Positions 27,147 to 35,564 of a DNA stretch of 64,000 bases are shown here, piece after piece. The stretch's first letter is position 1. Every line of letters begins with the position of its first letter. Location: NCBI RefSeq assembly GCF_011764485.1, contig NZ_AP022848.1:400001-464000 (forward strand), written 5' to 3'. The translations under genes and the position numbers were made by a program. The stretch comes from Bosea sp. ANAM02. Lineage in GTDB: Bacteria; Pseudomonadota; Alphaproteobacteria; Rhizobiales; Beijerinckiaceae. The notes under the pieces are model-generated. The model was not told where the DNA came from. It did no database searches and was given only the letters and a program-made list of their open reading frames with translations.

Positions 27147-27355
27147 CACGGACTTCAAGGTCGCTCGCGCGTGACGTAGAGGAGGGACGGCGCGCGAAGC
27201 CATGCCAGATCGCTCCCGAGCATGCGGTTCCAGACGGAACGAAGCAAGCAATTTATGCGCCGGAATGCGGCAATCGTCCGGCGATCTCGGGCTGCCCCTT
27301 CGCCATGGCAAGGGTCGGGGGGGCGCCAAACTTGACGTTCACCGCCATTTCTGAG

Positions 27356-27379
27356 ATGAGAATGAACATTCATTCTCAT
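27356..27379. promoter_or_regulatory. Perfect palindromic operator upstream of the tetR-RND operon
   Basis: ATGAGAATGA-ACAT-TCATTCTCAT is a perfect inverted repeat with 10-base arms and a 4-base spacer, ending 14 bases before the regulator ATG. GAATGA...TCATTC cores are typical of TetR operators in RND efflux operons. It is the obvious site for autorepression and could also influence the divergent amidotransferase gene. Confidence 0.8.
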
Positions 27380-27393
27380 TGGTTCGAGTTTCC

Positions 27394-28032
27394 ATGTCAC
27401 CCGTGGTGCCCGCCTCGTCGCCCGAGTCCGCCCTGTCGGAGCGGCATATCCGCATCCTCGACGCGGCGGAGCGCGTCTTCGCGCGCGCCGGTTTCCATGC
27501 GGCAACGATGCAGGATGTCGCCGCCGAGGCCGGCATGAGCCCGGGCAACCTCTACCGCTATTTCTCCTCGAAGGACGCGATCATCGAGGGGATGACCGAG
27601 CGCGACCGTAGCCTGATCGCGGAGGATTTCGGCGTCCTGGGTTCCAGTAGCGGTTCGCTGCTCGACCAGCTTGAGGATCTCGGCCGCAAGCATCTCGTGG
27701 ATAAGCCGCGCGAGAAGGCGGTGATCGCCCTGCAGATCTGGGCAGAGGCGGCGCGCAACCCAGGTATCGCAGGGATGTGCGCGGATATCGAACGCACCGT
27801 GGTCGAAGGCCTGGCGGCTGCGATCCGCGACGCCAAGGCGAATGGTGAATTGCCGCCCCGGCTCGACGAGGGCCGTTTCCTCATGGCGATCTCGATGATG
27901 GCGGACGGCTTCTTCTGCCGGCGGGCGATGGATCCGAATTTCGACATTCCCGCTGCCGCCGACACGCTTTTTACCGGCATGCGCCAGCTCGCGCGGACCA
28001 TGCTCCTGCCCGAAACGGAGACGCAGCCGTGA
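27394..28032 (+). CDS. TetR/AcrR-family transcriptional repressor of the adjacent RND pump
   Basis: The 212-aa protein has an N-terminal TetR HTH (RILDAAERVFARAGFHAATMQDVAAEAGMSPGNLYRYFSSKDAI, about residues 15-60) and a helical ligand-binding domain. The ATG at 27394 follows the palindrome by 14 bases; a TTG at 27379 lies inside the operator and is rejected. It stands at the head of an operon with an adaptor and an RND permease, so ligand binding probably induces the efflux pump. The inducer is unknown. Confidence 0.92.
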   Translation: MSPVVPASSPESALSERHIRILDAAERVFARAGFHAATMQDVAAEAGMSPGNLYRYFSSKDAIIEGMTERDRSLIAEDFGVLGSSSGSLLDQLEDLGRKHLVDKPREKAVIALQIWAEAARNPGIAGMCADIERTVVEGLAAAIRDAKANGELPPRLDEGRFLMAISMMADGFFCRRAMDPNFDIPAAADTLFTGMRQLARTMLLPETETQP

Positions 28033-28097
28033 TCTCTGCTTCCTCCGGGCGCTCTCCATTTCCGCTCGGCCGGACGGCCGCAACAGGATCCTCCCTC

Positions 28098-29282
28098 ATG
28101 CCTCTTCGCTCGATCGTTTCACTGAAGGCGATGGTTGCGCTGGCCCTGCTGGCCGCGCCGCTGCCGCTGCAGGCCCAGACCGCCGCTCCGGCAGCGCCTG
28201 CTGCGGCTGCCGGACCCTCCGTGACGGTAACGCAGGCGCAGACCACCGAGATCGTCCAGAGCGTGGTCGTTTCCGGTTCGATCGTCGCTCGCGACGAGAT
28301 CCTGGTCGCGCCGGAAGTCGATGGGCTCGCGATCGTCGAATTGCTGGCGCAGGAAGGCGACAAGGTCGCGAAAGGCCAGGTTCTCGCCCGGCTGAACCGG
28401 ACGACGCTCGACGTCCAGAAAGCGCAGAACGACGCCCAGATCGCGCGCGCCGAGGCGTTGATCGCCCAGGCCAAGGCCCAGATCGCCGAGGCCGATGCCA
28501 ATCTCGTCCAGGCCAACAATGCCTTCGACCGTACCAAGGCGCTGCGCGAGAGCGGTAATACCAGCGTCGAGACATTCGACCAGCGCGCCGCGGCAGCGCG
28601 CTCCGGGCAAGCGCGCGCCAACTCGGCTCGCCAGGCCCTCGAGATCGCCAATGCCGATCTCGCCCTTGCGCGGGCGCAGGGCAGGGACATCGCCGTGAAG
28701 CTGGCGCGCACCGAGATCAAGGCGCCGCGCGCCGGCATCGTCAGCCGGCGCACGGCGCGGCTCGGTGCGATGGCGAGCATGCTGCCGCAGACCGATCCGC
28801 TGTTCCGGATCATCGCCGACGGCGAGGTCGAGCTGGAGGCGCAGGTCGCCGAGGTCGAGTTGCCCAAGCTCAAGCTCGGACAGCCCGTCGCGGTGACCCC
28901 TGCGGGGGCGAACGAGGCACTGGCGGGCACGATCCGCCTGATCTCCCCCGAGGTCGACAAGGCCTCGCGGCTCGGCCGCGTGCTCGTTGCGCTCGACGGC
29001 AACCCGCCGGTCGCGATCGGCTCCTTCGCGCGCGGCATCATCGCGACCGGCCGCAAGCGCGCCGTCACCCTGCCGCTTTCTGCCATCACCTACAGCCGCG
29101 CCGGCGCGACCGTCCAGTCGGTGAAGGACGGCAGGGTCACGACCAAGCCGGTGACTCTCGGGCTGGTCGGCGACGGCCGCGCCGAGATCGCGAGCGGCAT
29201 CACTGACGGCGAGACGGTCGTGGCGCGCGCCGGCACCTTCGTGCGCGACGGCGACATCGTCACGCCGGTCGAGACGAACTGA
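28098..29282 (+). CDS. RND efflux periplasmic adaptor (membrane fusion protein)
   Basis: The 394-aa protein has a Sec signal peptide (VSLKAMVALALLAAPLPLQAQ, cleavage near residue 24), an Ala/Pro-rich linker, a lipoyl/barrel-sandwich domain (DEILVAPEVDGLAIVELLAQEGDKVAKGQVLARLN), a long alpha-helical hairpin rich in Ala and Gln (residues 95-195) and beta-barrel domains. The start at 28098 follows AGGATCC and gives the signal peptide. A GTG at 28029 overlapping the tetR stop is possible but adds a hydrophilic leader. It links the inner-membrane RND pump to an outer-membrane channel that is not encoded here. Confidence 0.92.
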   Translation: MPLRSIVSLKAMVALALLAAPLPLQAQTAAPAAPAAAAGPSVTVTQAQTTEIVQSVVVSGSIVARDEILVAPEVDGLAIVELLAQEGDKVAKGQVLARLNRTTLDVQKAQNDAQIARAEALIAQAKAQIAEADANLVQANNAFDRTKALRESGNTSVETFDQRAAAARSGQARANSARQALEIANADLALARAQGRDIAVKLARTEIKAPRAGIVSRRTARLGAMASMLPQTDPLFRIIADGEVELEAQVAEVELPKLKLGQPVAVTPAGANEALAGTIRLISPEVDKASRLGRVLVALDGNPPVAIGSFARGIIATGRKRAVTLPLSAITYSRAGATVQSVKDGRVTTKPVTLGLVGDGRAEIASGITDGETVVARAGTFVRDGDIVTPVETN

Positions 29283-29294
29283 CGGATACCCGCC

Positions 29295-32200
29295 ATGAAC
29301 GTCAATTTCTCCGCCTGGTCGATCCGGAAGCCGGTTCCGGCGATCCTGCTCTTCGTCGTGCTCTGCGTGCTCGGGCTGCTCGCCTTCTCGAAGCTGCCGG
29401 TGACGCGTTTCCCGAATATCGACGTGCCGCTGGTCTCGGTCACCGTGACGCAGTCCGGCGCCGCGCCGGCCGAGCTCGAAAGCCAGGTCAGCAAGCGCGT
29501 CGAGGACACGGTCGCCAACATCACCGGCGTGAAACACGTCACCTCGACGCTGACCGACGGCCAGTCGCTGACGCTGATCGAGTTCCGGCTGGAGACCAAT
29601 ACCGACCGGGCGGTCAACGACGTCAAGGACGCCATCGCCAAGATCCGGGCCGACCTGCCGCGCACGATCGACGAGCCGATCATCCAGCGCATCGATGTCG
29701 AGGGCCAGTCGATCCTGACCTATGGCGCGGCCTCGGCGGGGATGACGCTGGAACAGCTCTCCTGGCATGTCGACGATGTCGTCGCGCGCGAATTGCAGGG
29801 GCTGAAGGGCGTCGGCCGCGTCGAGCGCTATGGCGGCGTCGACCGCGAGATCCGCGTCTCGCTCGATCCCGACCGCCTGCTCGCGCTCGGTATCACCGCC
29901 GGCGAGGTCAATCGCCAGATCCGCGCGACCAATGTCGACCTGGCCGGCGGCCGCGGCGAGGTCGGCGGGCAGGAGCAGGCCATCCGGACGCTCGCCGGCG
30001 CGCGCACCGTCGCGGACCTGGCCGAGACCAAGATCACGCTCTCGGGCGGGCGCGAGGTTCGTCTCAAGGAGCTCGGCCGCGTCGAGGATTCCAATTCCGA
30101 GCCGCGCGCCTTCGGCCGCCTCAACAAGAGCCCTGTCGTCACCTTCGCGGTGTTCCGCTCGAAGGGCTCGAGCGAATTGTCGGTCAAGGATGTCGTGGCG
30201 CAGCGTGTGGCGGAGCTGAACAAGCGCTTCCCCGACATCCGGATCACGCCGATCGACGACGCGGTCGCCTATACCTACGGCAACTACAAGGCGGCGATGG
30301 AGACCTTGCTGGAGGGCGCGGCGCTCGCCGTCATCGTCGTCTTCCTGTTCCTGCGCAACTGGCGGGCGACGCTGATCACGGCGGTCGCGCTGCCGCTTTC
30401 GGCGATTCCCACCTTCTGGGCGATGGAGCTGATGGGCTTCTCGCTCAATCTCGTCAGCCTGCTCGGCATCACGCTGGTGACCGGCATCCTCGTCGACGAC
30501 GCCATCGTCGAGATCGAAAACATCGTCCGGCACATGAAGATGGGCAAATCGCCCTATCGCGCCGCGATGGAAGCCGCCGACGAGATCGGGCTTGCGGTCA
30601 TCGCGATCACGCTGACGATCGTCGCGATCTTCGCGCCTGTCTCCTTCATGGGCGGCGTCGCCGGCCAGTATTTCCGGCAGTTCGGCCTGACGGTGGCGGT
30701 TGCCGTACTGTTCTCGCTGCTCGTCGCGCGCCTGATCACGCCGATGATGGCGGCCTATCTGATGAAGCCGGTGCATCATGCCGATCCCAAGGACGGGTTC
30801 GTGATGGGCGCCTATGTCGGCCTGCTCACGAACACGCTGAAGAAGCGGCGCATCCCGTTCTTCCCGCGCTTCGACGGCACCGGCCGCTGGCGGAGCATGC
30901 CGTTCAACACGGCCTATGCGACGCTGGTCGTCGGCTTCATGTTCCTGGTCGGTTCGATCCAGGCGACGCAGTTGCTGCCGACCGGCTTCATTCCGGACGA
31001 GGACACTTCGCGCGTCGTGGCCAGCGTCGAACTGCCGCCGGGCTCGACGCTTGAGGACACCCGCGTCACCACCGACAAGCTCGTCGACGTGCTGAAGACG
31101 ATCCCAGAGGTGCGCGACGTCTTCGTGCTCGGCGGGGCCTCGCCCACAGGCCAGCGCGAGATTCGGCGCGCCGCTGTCTTCATCCTGCTCAAGCCCAAGG
31201 CCGAGCGCGACATCGCCCAGAAGGAGCTGAAGGTCACCATCGCCGAGAAGCTGGCCAGCGTGCCGGACGTGCGCGCCTGGTATGTCAACGAGCGCGGCGA
31301 GCGCGAGATGGCCTTCTCGATCCTGTCGAAGGATGGCGAGGCGCTCGACGCTGCCGTCGCCAAGATCGAGGCGCGGATGCGCCAGGTCGACGGCTATCTC
31401 AACGTCGCGACGGCGGGCTCGCTGAGCCGACCGGAACTGCGCGTCACGCCGAAGCTGGAGGAGGCCGCCAATCTCGGCGTCACGCCGGAGGCGATCTCCG
31501 AGGCCGTGCGCGTCGCCACGATCGGCGATGTCGGGCCGAACCTCGCCAAGTTCAACGCGGGCGACCGGCTGGTACCGATCCGCGTCCAGCTCGACGAGGC
31601 CGCCCGCACCGACATGCGCAATATCGCGGCCCTGCGCGTGACCAATGCGAGCGGCGTCTCGATCCCGCTGACGGCGGTGGCCGAGATCGGCTTCGGCGAG
31701 GGCCCGAGTTCGATCGACCGCTATGACCGCGTCCGCCGTGCCCAGATCGGTGCCGACCTGAAGCGCGGCTTCGAGCTCGGCACCGCGCAGGACAAGTTCC
31801 AGGAGATCGTCAGGGAGGTCGGCCTGCCTGACGGCGTCTGGATCGCCGCGACGGGCGATGCGGAGATCCAGGGCGAGGTGGTCCAGGGCTTCATCACGGC
31901 GATGACGACCGGCCTCATGCTGGTGCTGGCGGTTCTGATCCTGCTGTTCGGCTCGGTCTTCCAGCCGATCACTATCCTGCTCTCGCTGCCGCTCTCCTTC
32001 GGCGGCGTGGTGATCGCGCTGCTTGCGACGAACAACGCCGTCTCGATGCCGGTCTATATCGGCCTGCTCATGTTGATGGGCATCGTCACCAAGAACGCGA
32101 TCATGCTGGTCGATTTCGCGGTGGAGGAGGTCGGGCGCGGCAAGGACCGCTTCACGGCGCTGATCGAGGCCGGCCGCAAGCGGGCACGGCCGATCCTGAT

Positions 32201-32516
32201 GACCACGATCGCGATGGCGGCGGGCATGCTGCCCTCGGCCTATGGCGTTGGCGACGGCGGCGAGTTCCGCGCGCCGATGGCGATTGCGGTGATCGGCGGC
32301 CTGATCGTCTCGACCGTGCTCTCGCTCGTCTTCGTGCCGTCCTTCTACATGGTGATGGACGACCTCTCGCGGGCGACGGGCTGGCTCTTCGGCCGCTTCT
32401 TCGGCAAGGCCGAGGACGAAAGCCAGTGGGAGCCGATCGACGAGCACGCCGCGCCCGCGATCGTGACGGCGGAAGCGATGTCGAAGCCGGCCCCGCCGCG
32501 GCTGGCGGCGGAGTGA
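29295..32516 (+). CDS. RND-family efflux transporter permease subunit
   Basis: The 1073-aa protein has the AcrB-like plan: first helix near residues 13-33, a large periplasmic loop, a block of helices from about 335, a second periplasmic loop, and a final block after about 870. Family landmarks include TRFPNIDVPLVSVTV in the first porter domain and the proton-relay segment GILVDDAIVEIENIVRHMKMG with the paired Asp. It is driven by the proton gradient and works with the adaptor encoded 12 bases upstream. Substrates cannot be read from sequence. No TolC-like channel gene follows, so a shared one is likely. Confidence 0.96.
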   Translation: MNVNFSAWSIRKPVPAILLFVVLCVLGLLAFSKLPVTRFPNIDVPLVSVTVTQSGAAPAELESQVSKRVEDTVANITGVKHVTSTLTDGQSLTLIEFRLETNTDRAVNDVKDAIAKIRADLPRTIDEPIIQRIDVEGQSILTYGAASAGMTLEQLSWHVDDVVARELQGLKGVGRVERYGGVDREIRVSLDPDRLLALGITAGEVNRQIRATNVDLAGGRGEVGGQEQAIRTLAGARTVADLAETKITLSGGREVRLKELGRVEDSNSEPRAFGRLNKSPVVTFAVFRSKGSSELSVKDVVAQRVAELNKRFPDIRITPIDDAVAYTYGNYKAAMETLLEGAALAVIVVFLFLRNWRATLITAVALPLSAIPTFWAMELMGFSLNLVSLLGITLVTGILVDDAIVEIENIVRHMKMGKSPYRAAMEAADEIGLAVIAITLTIVAIFAPVSFMGGVAGQYFRQFGLTVAVAVLFSLLVARLITPMMAAYLMKPVHHADPKDGFVMGAYVGLLTNTLKKRRIPFFPRFDGTGRWRSMPFNTAYATLVVGFMFLVGSIQATQLLPTGFIPDEDTSRVVASVELPPGSTLEDTRVTTDKLVDVLKTIPEVRDVFVLGGASPTGQREIRRAAVFILLKPKAERDIAQKELKVTIAEKLASVPDVRAWYVNERGEREMAFSILSKDGEALDAAVAKIEARMRQVDGYLNVATAGSLSRPELRVTPKLEEAANLGVTPEAISEAVRVATIGDVGPNLAKFNAGDRLVPIRVQLDEAARTDMRNIAALRVTNASGVSIPLTAVAEIGFGEGPSSIDRYDRVRRAQIGADLKRGFELGTAQDKFQEIVREVGLPDGVWIAATGDAEIQGEVVQGFITAMTTGLMLVLAVLILLFGSVFQPITILLSLPLSFGGVVIALLATNNAVSMPVYIGLLMLMGIVTKNAIMLVDFAVEEVGRGKDRFTALIEAGRKRARPILMTTIAMAAGMLPSAYGVGDGGEFRAPMAIAVIGGLIVSTVLSLVFVPSFYMVMDDLSRATGWLFGRFFGKAEDESQWEPIDEHAAPAIVTAEAMSKPAPPRLAAE

Positions 32517-32520
32517 GGCG

Positions 32521-33192
32521 TCAGGGCTGGAGTTCGAGCGGGAAGGGCGTGCGTTCGTAGATGGAGAGGAGGTCGTTCCTAGTCGCGAATTCCTCTTCCC
32601 ATTGGTGGAGAAGCGTAGCCACGGCGGAGCGATCACCGGCTGCGACGAGAGCTCCTAGCCGGCTGGCCCGCTCGAAGCGCGGCTGCCACCAGTTCTTCAT
32701 CGTGAGGTGCCAGTCCTTGATCCGTTCGTAGATGGGGATGGCCTCTTCGAAACGCCCCAGCGCTGCAAGAATATGGATGCGATAGGGCTCATGGTGATTC
32801 AGCCAGCCATCGTATTCATCAGAACGCGGTTCGCCTTCGACGTGGAACATGTCTTCGATTGTCTGGACGCGCCGCAGCATTGGTAGAATGCGCTGGTTGA
32901 ACGTTTCGACGACGGTCTGTGTGAAACCGGGGTCTGACCAGAGCCGCGGCGCGCCCTTGGGGACCCAGAAAATGTCGGGACACAGGCCTTGAAGCGATCC
33001 GGTGGGATTAAAGGCATGACCGATATGCCAATGGAAACGCGGATAGTCGGCATCCCAGCTTCGATCTATAGATATCGAACGAAGTACGTGGCGCAGTGGT
33101 GCTACGATGAGGAAGGTGCCTCTGACGAGCAGGTCGTCATGGCTCGAAGCGACTTCTTCCAGAAGCTTTTTGATCTGCCTCTTCGTCGTCAT
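32521..33192 (-). CDS. Unrecognised 223-aa protein, candidate immunity protein
   Basis: I do not recognise a family. The N-terminus (MTTKRQIKKLLEEVASSHDDLLVRG) is a charged helix, the centre is rich in aromatic residues (FHWHIGHAFNPTG, CPDIFWVPKG), and the C-terminal half has helix pairs reminiscent of TPR-like folds (RIHILAALGRFEEAIPIYERIK). There is no signal peptide or membrane segment. Its ATG overlaps the stop of the upstream toxin-like gene in a TAATG junction, the close coupling expected of a toxin-immunity pair. GC content is lower here than in neighbouring genes. The immunity role is inferred from context only. Confidence 0.55.
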   Translation of the reverse strand: MTTKRQIKKLLEEVASSHDDLLVRGTFLIVAPLRHVLRSISIDRSWDADYPRFHWHIGHAFNPTGSLQGLCPDIFWVPKGAPRLWSDPGFTQTVVETFNQRILPMLRRVQTIEDMFHVEGEPRSDEYDGWLNHHEPYRIHILAALGRFEEAIPIYERIKDWHLTMKNWWQPRFERASRLGALVAAGDRSAVATLLHQWEEEFATRNDLLSIYERTPFPLELQP

Positions 33193-34322
33193 TAATTCGG
33201 CCTCACCTCGATGACGATGATCCGTCGGAGTGTTTCGAATCCAAATCTAGCGGCATTGGCGAGCATATCTGCTCGTCGATCTGTCAAGCCGGCTTTGCCG
33301 GTCTTCAGATCATAGACGCAAAGCGTGCCGTCTCGGCGATATTCATAGGCGTCTGTCCGAATTGATTGCGGATATCCATAGGGAACCGATTCCCTGTATA
33401 CTCCTTCCTCCTGCTCCTTAAGGAGTGAGCGTTCGGCTCGGAAATATGGATCTTTCCGATCTTCAACGTAGTTCTTGAAATAGGAGTGAACGCCCGTTCC
33501 ATAGAGTGTTCTCGACGGATAGAGTTCTGGGGAGCCTGCGGCATTGACTGCCCGACCAGCCAACTCCTGGACCTCCGGCAAACGCCGGCAGGCTAGCTCG
33601 GCCTGCTCCTCCGTTATGCGCCCCGAATAGCTGAGGTCGAACTTGCCGGTCGTGCCGTCTCCCAGCTGATATTCACGGGCGTTGAACCCCATGACGGCCT
33701 GCTGACCGTCGCTGCCGTTGAGTGGTGACATCCAGCCGAACAGGACGGCTCCGCCGGTGACGATGGTCGGCGCGGCGACAAGAGGCGCGAAAGCCGGCTG
33801 TACCGTCGCATCGGGTTCGGGCCCGGACGGTGTCCAGATCGTGCGCCCGACGAGATCGCCGTCGGGGCCGCCGACATAGATCGACTGGACGTTGCCGGTC
33901 GTTTCGAAGCTGGTCTTGCTGCCATCGCGGTCGATGACGGTCTGGCGTTCGTCGAAGCCGGCGGCGCGCGAGGCGGCGTATTCCGACTGGATCGTCGTGC
34001 CCTCGCCGTCCGTGACGGTCTGCTCGAAGATCGAGCCATCCTCGTTCCAGCCCTCGTCAAGTGAAGACCACCCGGTATCGGCACCCAGCAAGCTGCCATC
34101 GGGAGAAAGGGGACCTCCTCCGCCGGGGCCGCCGCCTCCGCCCGCTCCGCTGGTCCATTGCCCGCCATCGGCATTGCCGGAGGGCACGCGCGGCTGGTTC
34201 GGGTTGTATTTGCGGCGCCAATGATCGCGCCGGATCAGGCAAAGCTCGTCGCGCAGCCGTAGCAGGCGAAGCCGGGCGACGCGAAGCTCGCGATCCGCGT
34301 AAGGGGGCTGGAGGATCGGCAT
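33192..34322 (-). CDS. Probable polymorphic toxin with C-terminal restriction-endonuclease-fold nuclease domain
   Basis: The 376-aa protein has three parts. Residues 1-80 hold an Arg-rich helix, NPNQPRVPSGNADGGQWTSG, and a Gly-rich linker (58-70). Residues 80-200 carry Asp-Gly-spaced strands resembling short RHS-like units and a hydrophobic stretch (about 180-198). Residues 275-376 form the toxin tip, with GTGVHSYFKNYVE (His279), Glu near 298-303, SIRTDAYEYRRDGTLCVYDLKTGK with Asp324 and the D-x-K at 338-340, fitting a PD-(D/E)xK nuclease. I recall similar tips in bacterial polymorphic toxins. There is no signal peptide and no secretion gene nearby, so the export route is unknown. The tip-coding DNA has visibly lower GC than the N-terminal part. 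Confidence 0.65.
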   Translation of the reverse strand: MPILQPPYADRELRVARLRLLRLRDELCLIRRDHWRRKYNPNQPRVPSGNADGGQWTSGAGGGGGPGGGGPLSPDGSLLGADTGWSSLDEGWNEDGSIFEQTVTDGEGTTIQSEYAASRAAGFDERQTVIDRDGSKTSFETTGNVQSIYVGGPDGDLVGRTIWTPSGPEPDATVQPAFAPLVAAPTIVTGGAVLFGWMSPLNGSDGQQAVMGFNAREYQLGDGTTGKFDLSYSGRITEEQAELACRRLPEVQELAGRAVNAAGSPELYPSRTLYGTGVHSYFKNYVEDRKDPYFRAERSLLKEQEEGVYRESVPYGYPQSIRTDAYEYRRDGTLCVYDLKTGKAGLTDRRADMLANAARFGFETLRRIIVIEVRPN

Positions 34323-34390
34323 GAGGGGCTCCTGGACGGGAGTCCCAGTGTCATGCCGCTACGGTAAGCGGGGATAAGTTCGGGCGGGCA

Positions 34391-34894
34391 TCACCCCGCC
34401 ATGGCCTGCCGCCGCGCCAGCGCATCCCGATAAGCCTTAGTCAGCTCGTCGAGCACCGATTGCTCCGGCCGGGCTGCGTCGAGATGGAGATGCCTCAGCT
34501 CCTGCATGAAGCGCTCCCAGAGCGCCGGGCCGCCTTCGCTCAGGAGTTCGGCGCGGATCGAGAGTTCCTCGGTTACCGGCAGGAAGTTCCGGCCCCATTC
34601 GCCCATCGCGGCGAAGACCGGGACGAGCGCGATGCCCATCTCGGTCAGGCTGTAGATCGCCTTCTGCTTGTGGCTGGCGTCGTCGCGGCGCGAAAGCAGA
34701 CCCTTCTCGACGAGGCGCTTCAGGCGGTCGGCGAGGATGTTCGAGGCGATGCCTTCGTCCGATTTCGCGAGTAATTCCCGGAAATGTCGGCGGTTTCCGA
34801 ACATGATGTCGCGGAGCACGATCAGGCTCCAGCGATCCCCCAGGATTTCCAGCGTCAGATTGATCGGACAGCCAGAACGGCCGGTCTCGCGCAT
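34391..34894 (-). CDS. HxlR-family transcriptional regulator
   Basis: The 167-aa protein has the HxlR winged-helix pattern: GCPINLTLEILGDRWSLIVLRDIMFGNRRHFRELLA, then a recognition region GIASNILADRLKRLVEKGLLSRRDD and the wing KQKAIYSLTEMG. A redox-active Cys is possible at GCPIN. The start at 34894 has GGAG six bases upstream. The alternative ATG at 34942 abuts the operator-like palindrome, and the frame to 35158 reads into the divergent gene. It is divergent from the RibD-C-type reductase, which it probably regulates. Confidence 0.9.
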   Translation of the reverse strand: MRETGRSGCPINLTLEILGDRWSLIVLRDIMFGNRRHFRELLAKSDEGIASNILADRLKRLVEKGLLSRRDDASHKQKAIYSLTEMGIALVPVFAAMGEWGRNFLPVTEELSIRAELLSEGGPALWERFMQELRHLHLDAARPEQSVLDELTKAYRDALARRQAMAG

Positions 34895-34943
34895 GCTCGT
34901 CTCCAAAACCGCTTGCAATATAGGATCGGTTTCACTATCCATC

Positions 34944-34968
34944 AACCAGTTGCAAATCAAAACTGGTT
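34944..34968. promoter_or_regulatory. HxlR operator candidate, AACCAGTT-N9-AACTGGTT
   Basis: A perfect inverted repeat with 8-base arms and a 9-base spacer lies between the divergent HxlR regulator and reductase genes, ending 26 bases before the reductase ATG. It is the natural candidate site for repression in both directions. Confidence 0.7.
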
Positions 34969-34994
34969 TTAACCGAGCAGGGCAGGAGGATGTG

Positions 34995-35555
34995 ATGGCG
35001 AAAGTGATCGTCTGGAATCTGATGACGCTGGAAGGGTTCTTCGAGGGCAGGGAGAAATGGGATCTCGGCTTCCATGAGGATGCCTGGGGCGAGGAACTCG
35101 CCGCGCTCAGCAGCGATTTCGGCCGGAAGGCCGGGCTGCTCGTCTTCGGCCGCGTCACCTACGAGGGGATGAAGGCCTATTGGACCTCGACCCAGGAGGA
35201 GGGCGAGACCAAGGCCTTCATGAACGCCCTGCCGAAGCTCGTGGCTTCACGTAAGCTGACCGGCTCCGACTGGAACAACACCACGGTGACGGCGGATATC
35301 ACCGGCGAGATCACGCGCCGGAAAGCGGAAGCCGGCAAGGACATCTATGTCTTCGGCAGCGCCGAGCTGACGGAGTCGCTGCTGGCGGCGGGGCTCGTCG
35401 ACGAGGTCATGATCGCGATCGCGCCGGTCACGATCGGGCAGGGCACGCCGCTGTTCAAGCCGAACGCGGAGAAGCGTCACTATGCGCTGATCGCGGCCCG
35501 TCCGCTCAAGAACGGCACCGTGATCCTGCATTACGGCGTGAAGGCCGCAGCCTGA
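34995..35555 (+). CDS. Dihydrofolate reductase-like / RibD C-terminal domain protein
   Basis: The 186-aa cytosolic protein matches the RibD-C (DHFR-fold) family: KVIVWNLMTLEGFFEG at the start, LLVFGRVTYEGMKAYW for the nucleotide-binding turn, YVFGSAELTESLLAAGLVDEVMIAIAPVTIGQGTPLF in the centre, and a closing GTVILHYGV strand. Such stand-alone proteins are NADPH-dependent reductases of unknown substrate. AGGAGGA lies four bases before the ATG. Pairing with a divergent HxlR regulator, whose family often senses reactive carbonyls, hints at a detoxification role, which is inference. Confidence 0.88.
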   Translation: MAKVIVWNLMTLEGFFEGREKWDLGFHEDAWGEELAALSSDFGRKAGLLVFGRVTYEGMKAYWTSTQEEGETKAFMNALPKLVASRKLTGSDWNNTTVTADITGEITRRKAEAGKDIYVFGSAELTESLLAAGLVDEVMIAIAPVTIGQGTPLFKPNAEKRHYALIAARPLKNGTVILHYGVKAAA

Positions 35556-35564
35556 CGGGGCGGC

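Noticed and set aside
28119..32636. 1505-codon open frame on the minus strand opposite the RND adaptor and permease
   Set aside because: It has no recognisable domain, its product is overwhelmingly charged (Arg/Asp/Glu), and it is fully explained as the antisense of strongly coding GC-rich plus-strand genes.
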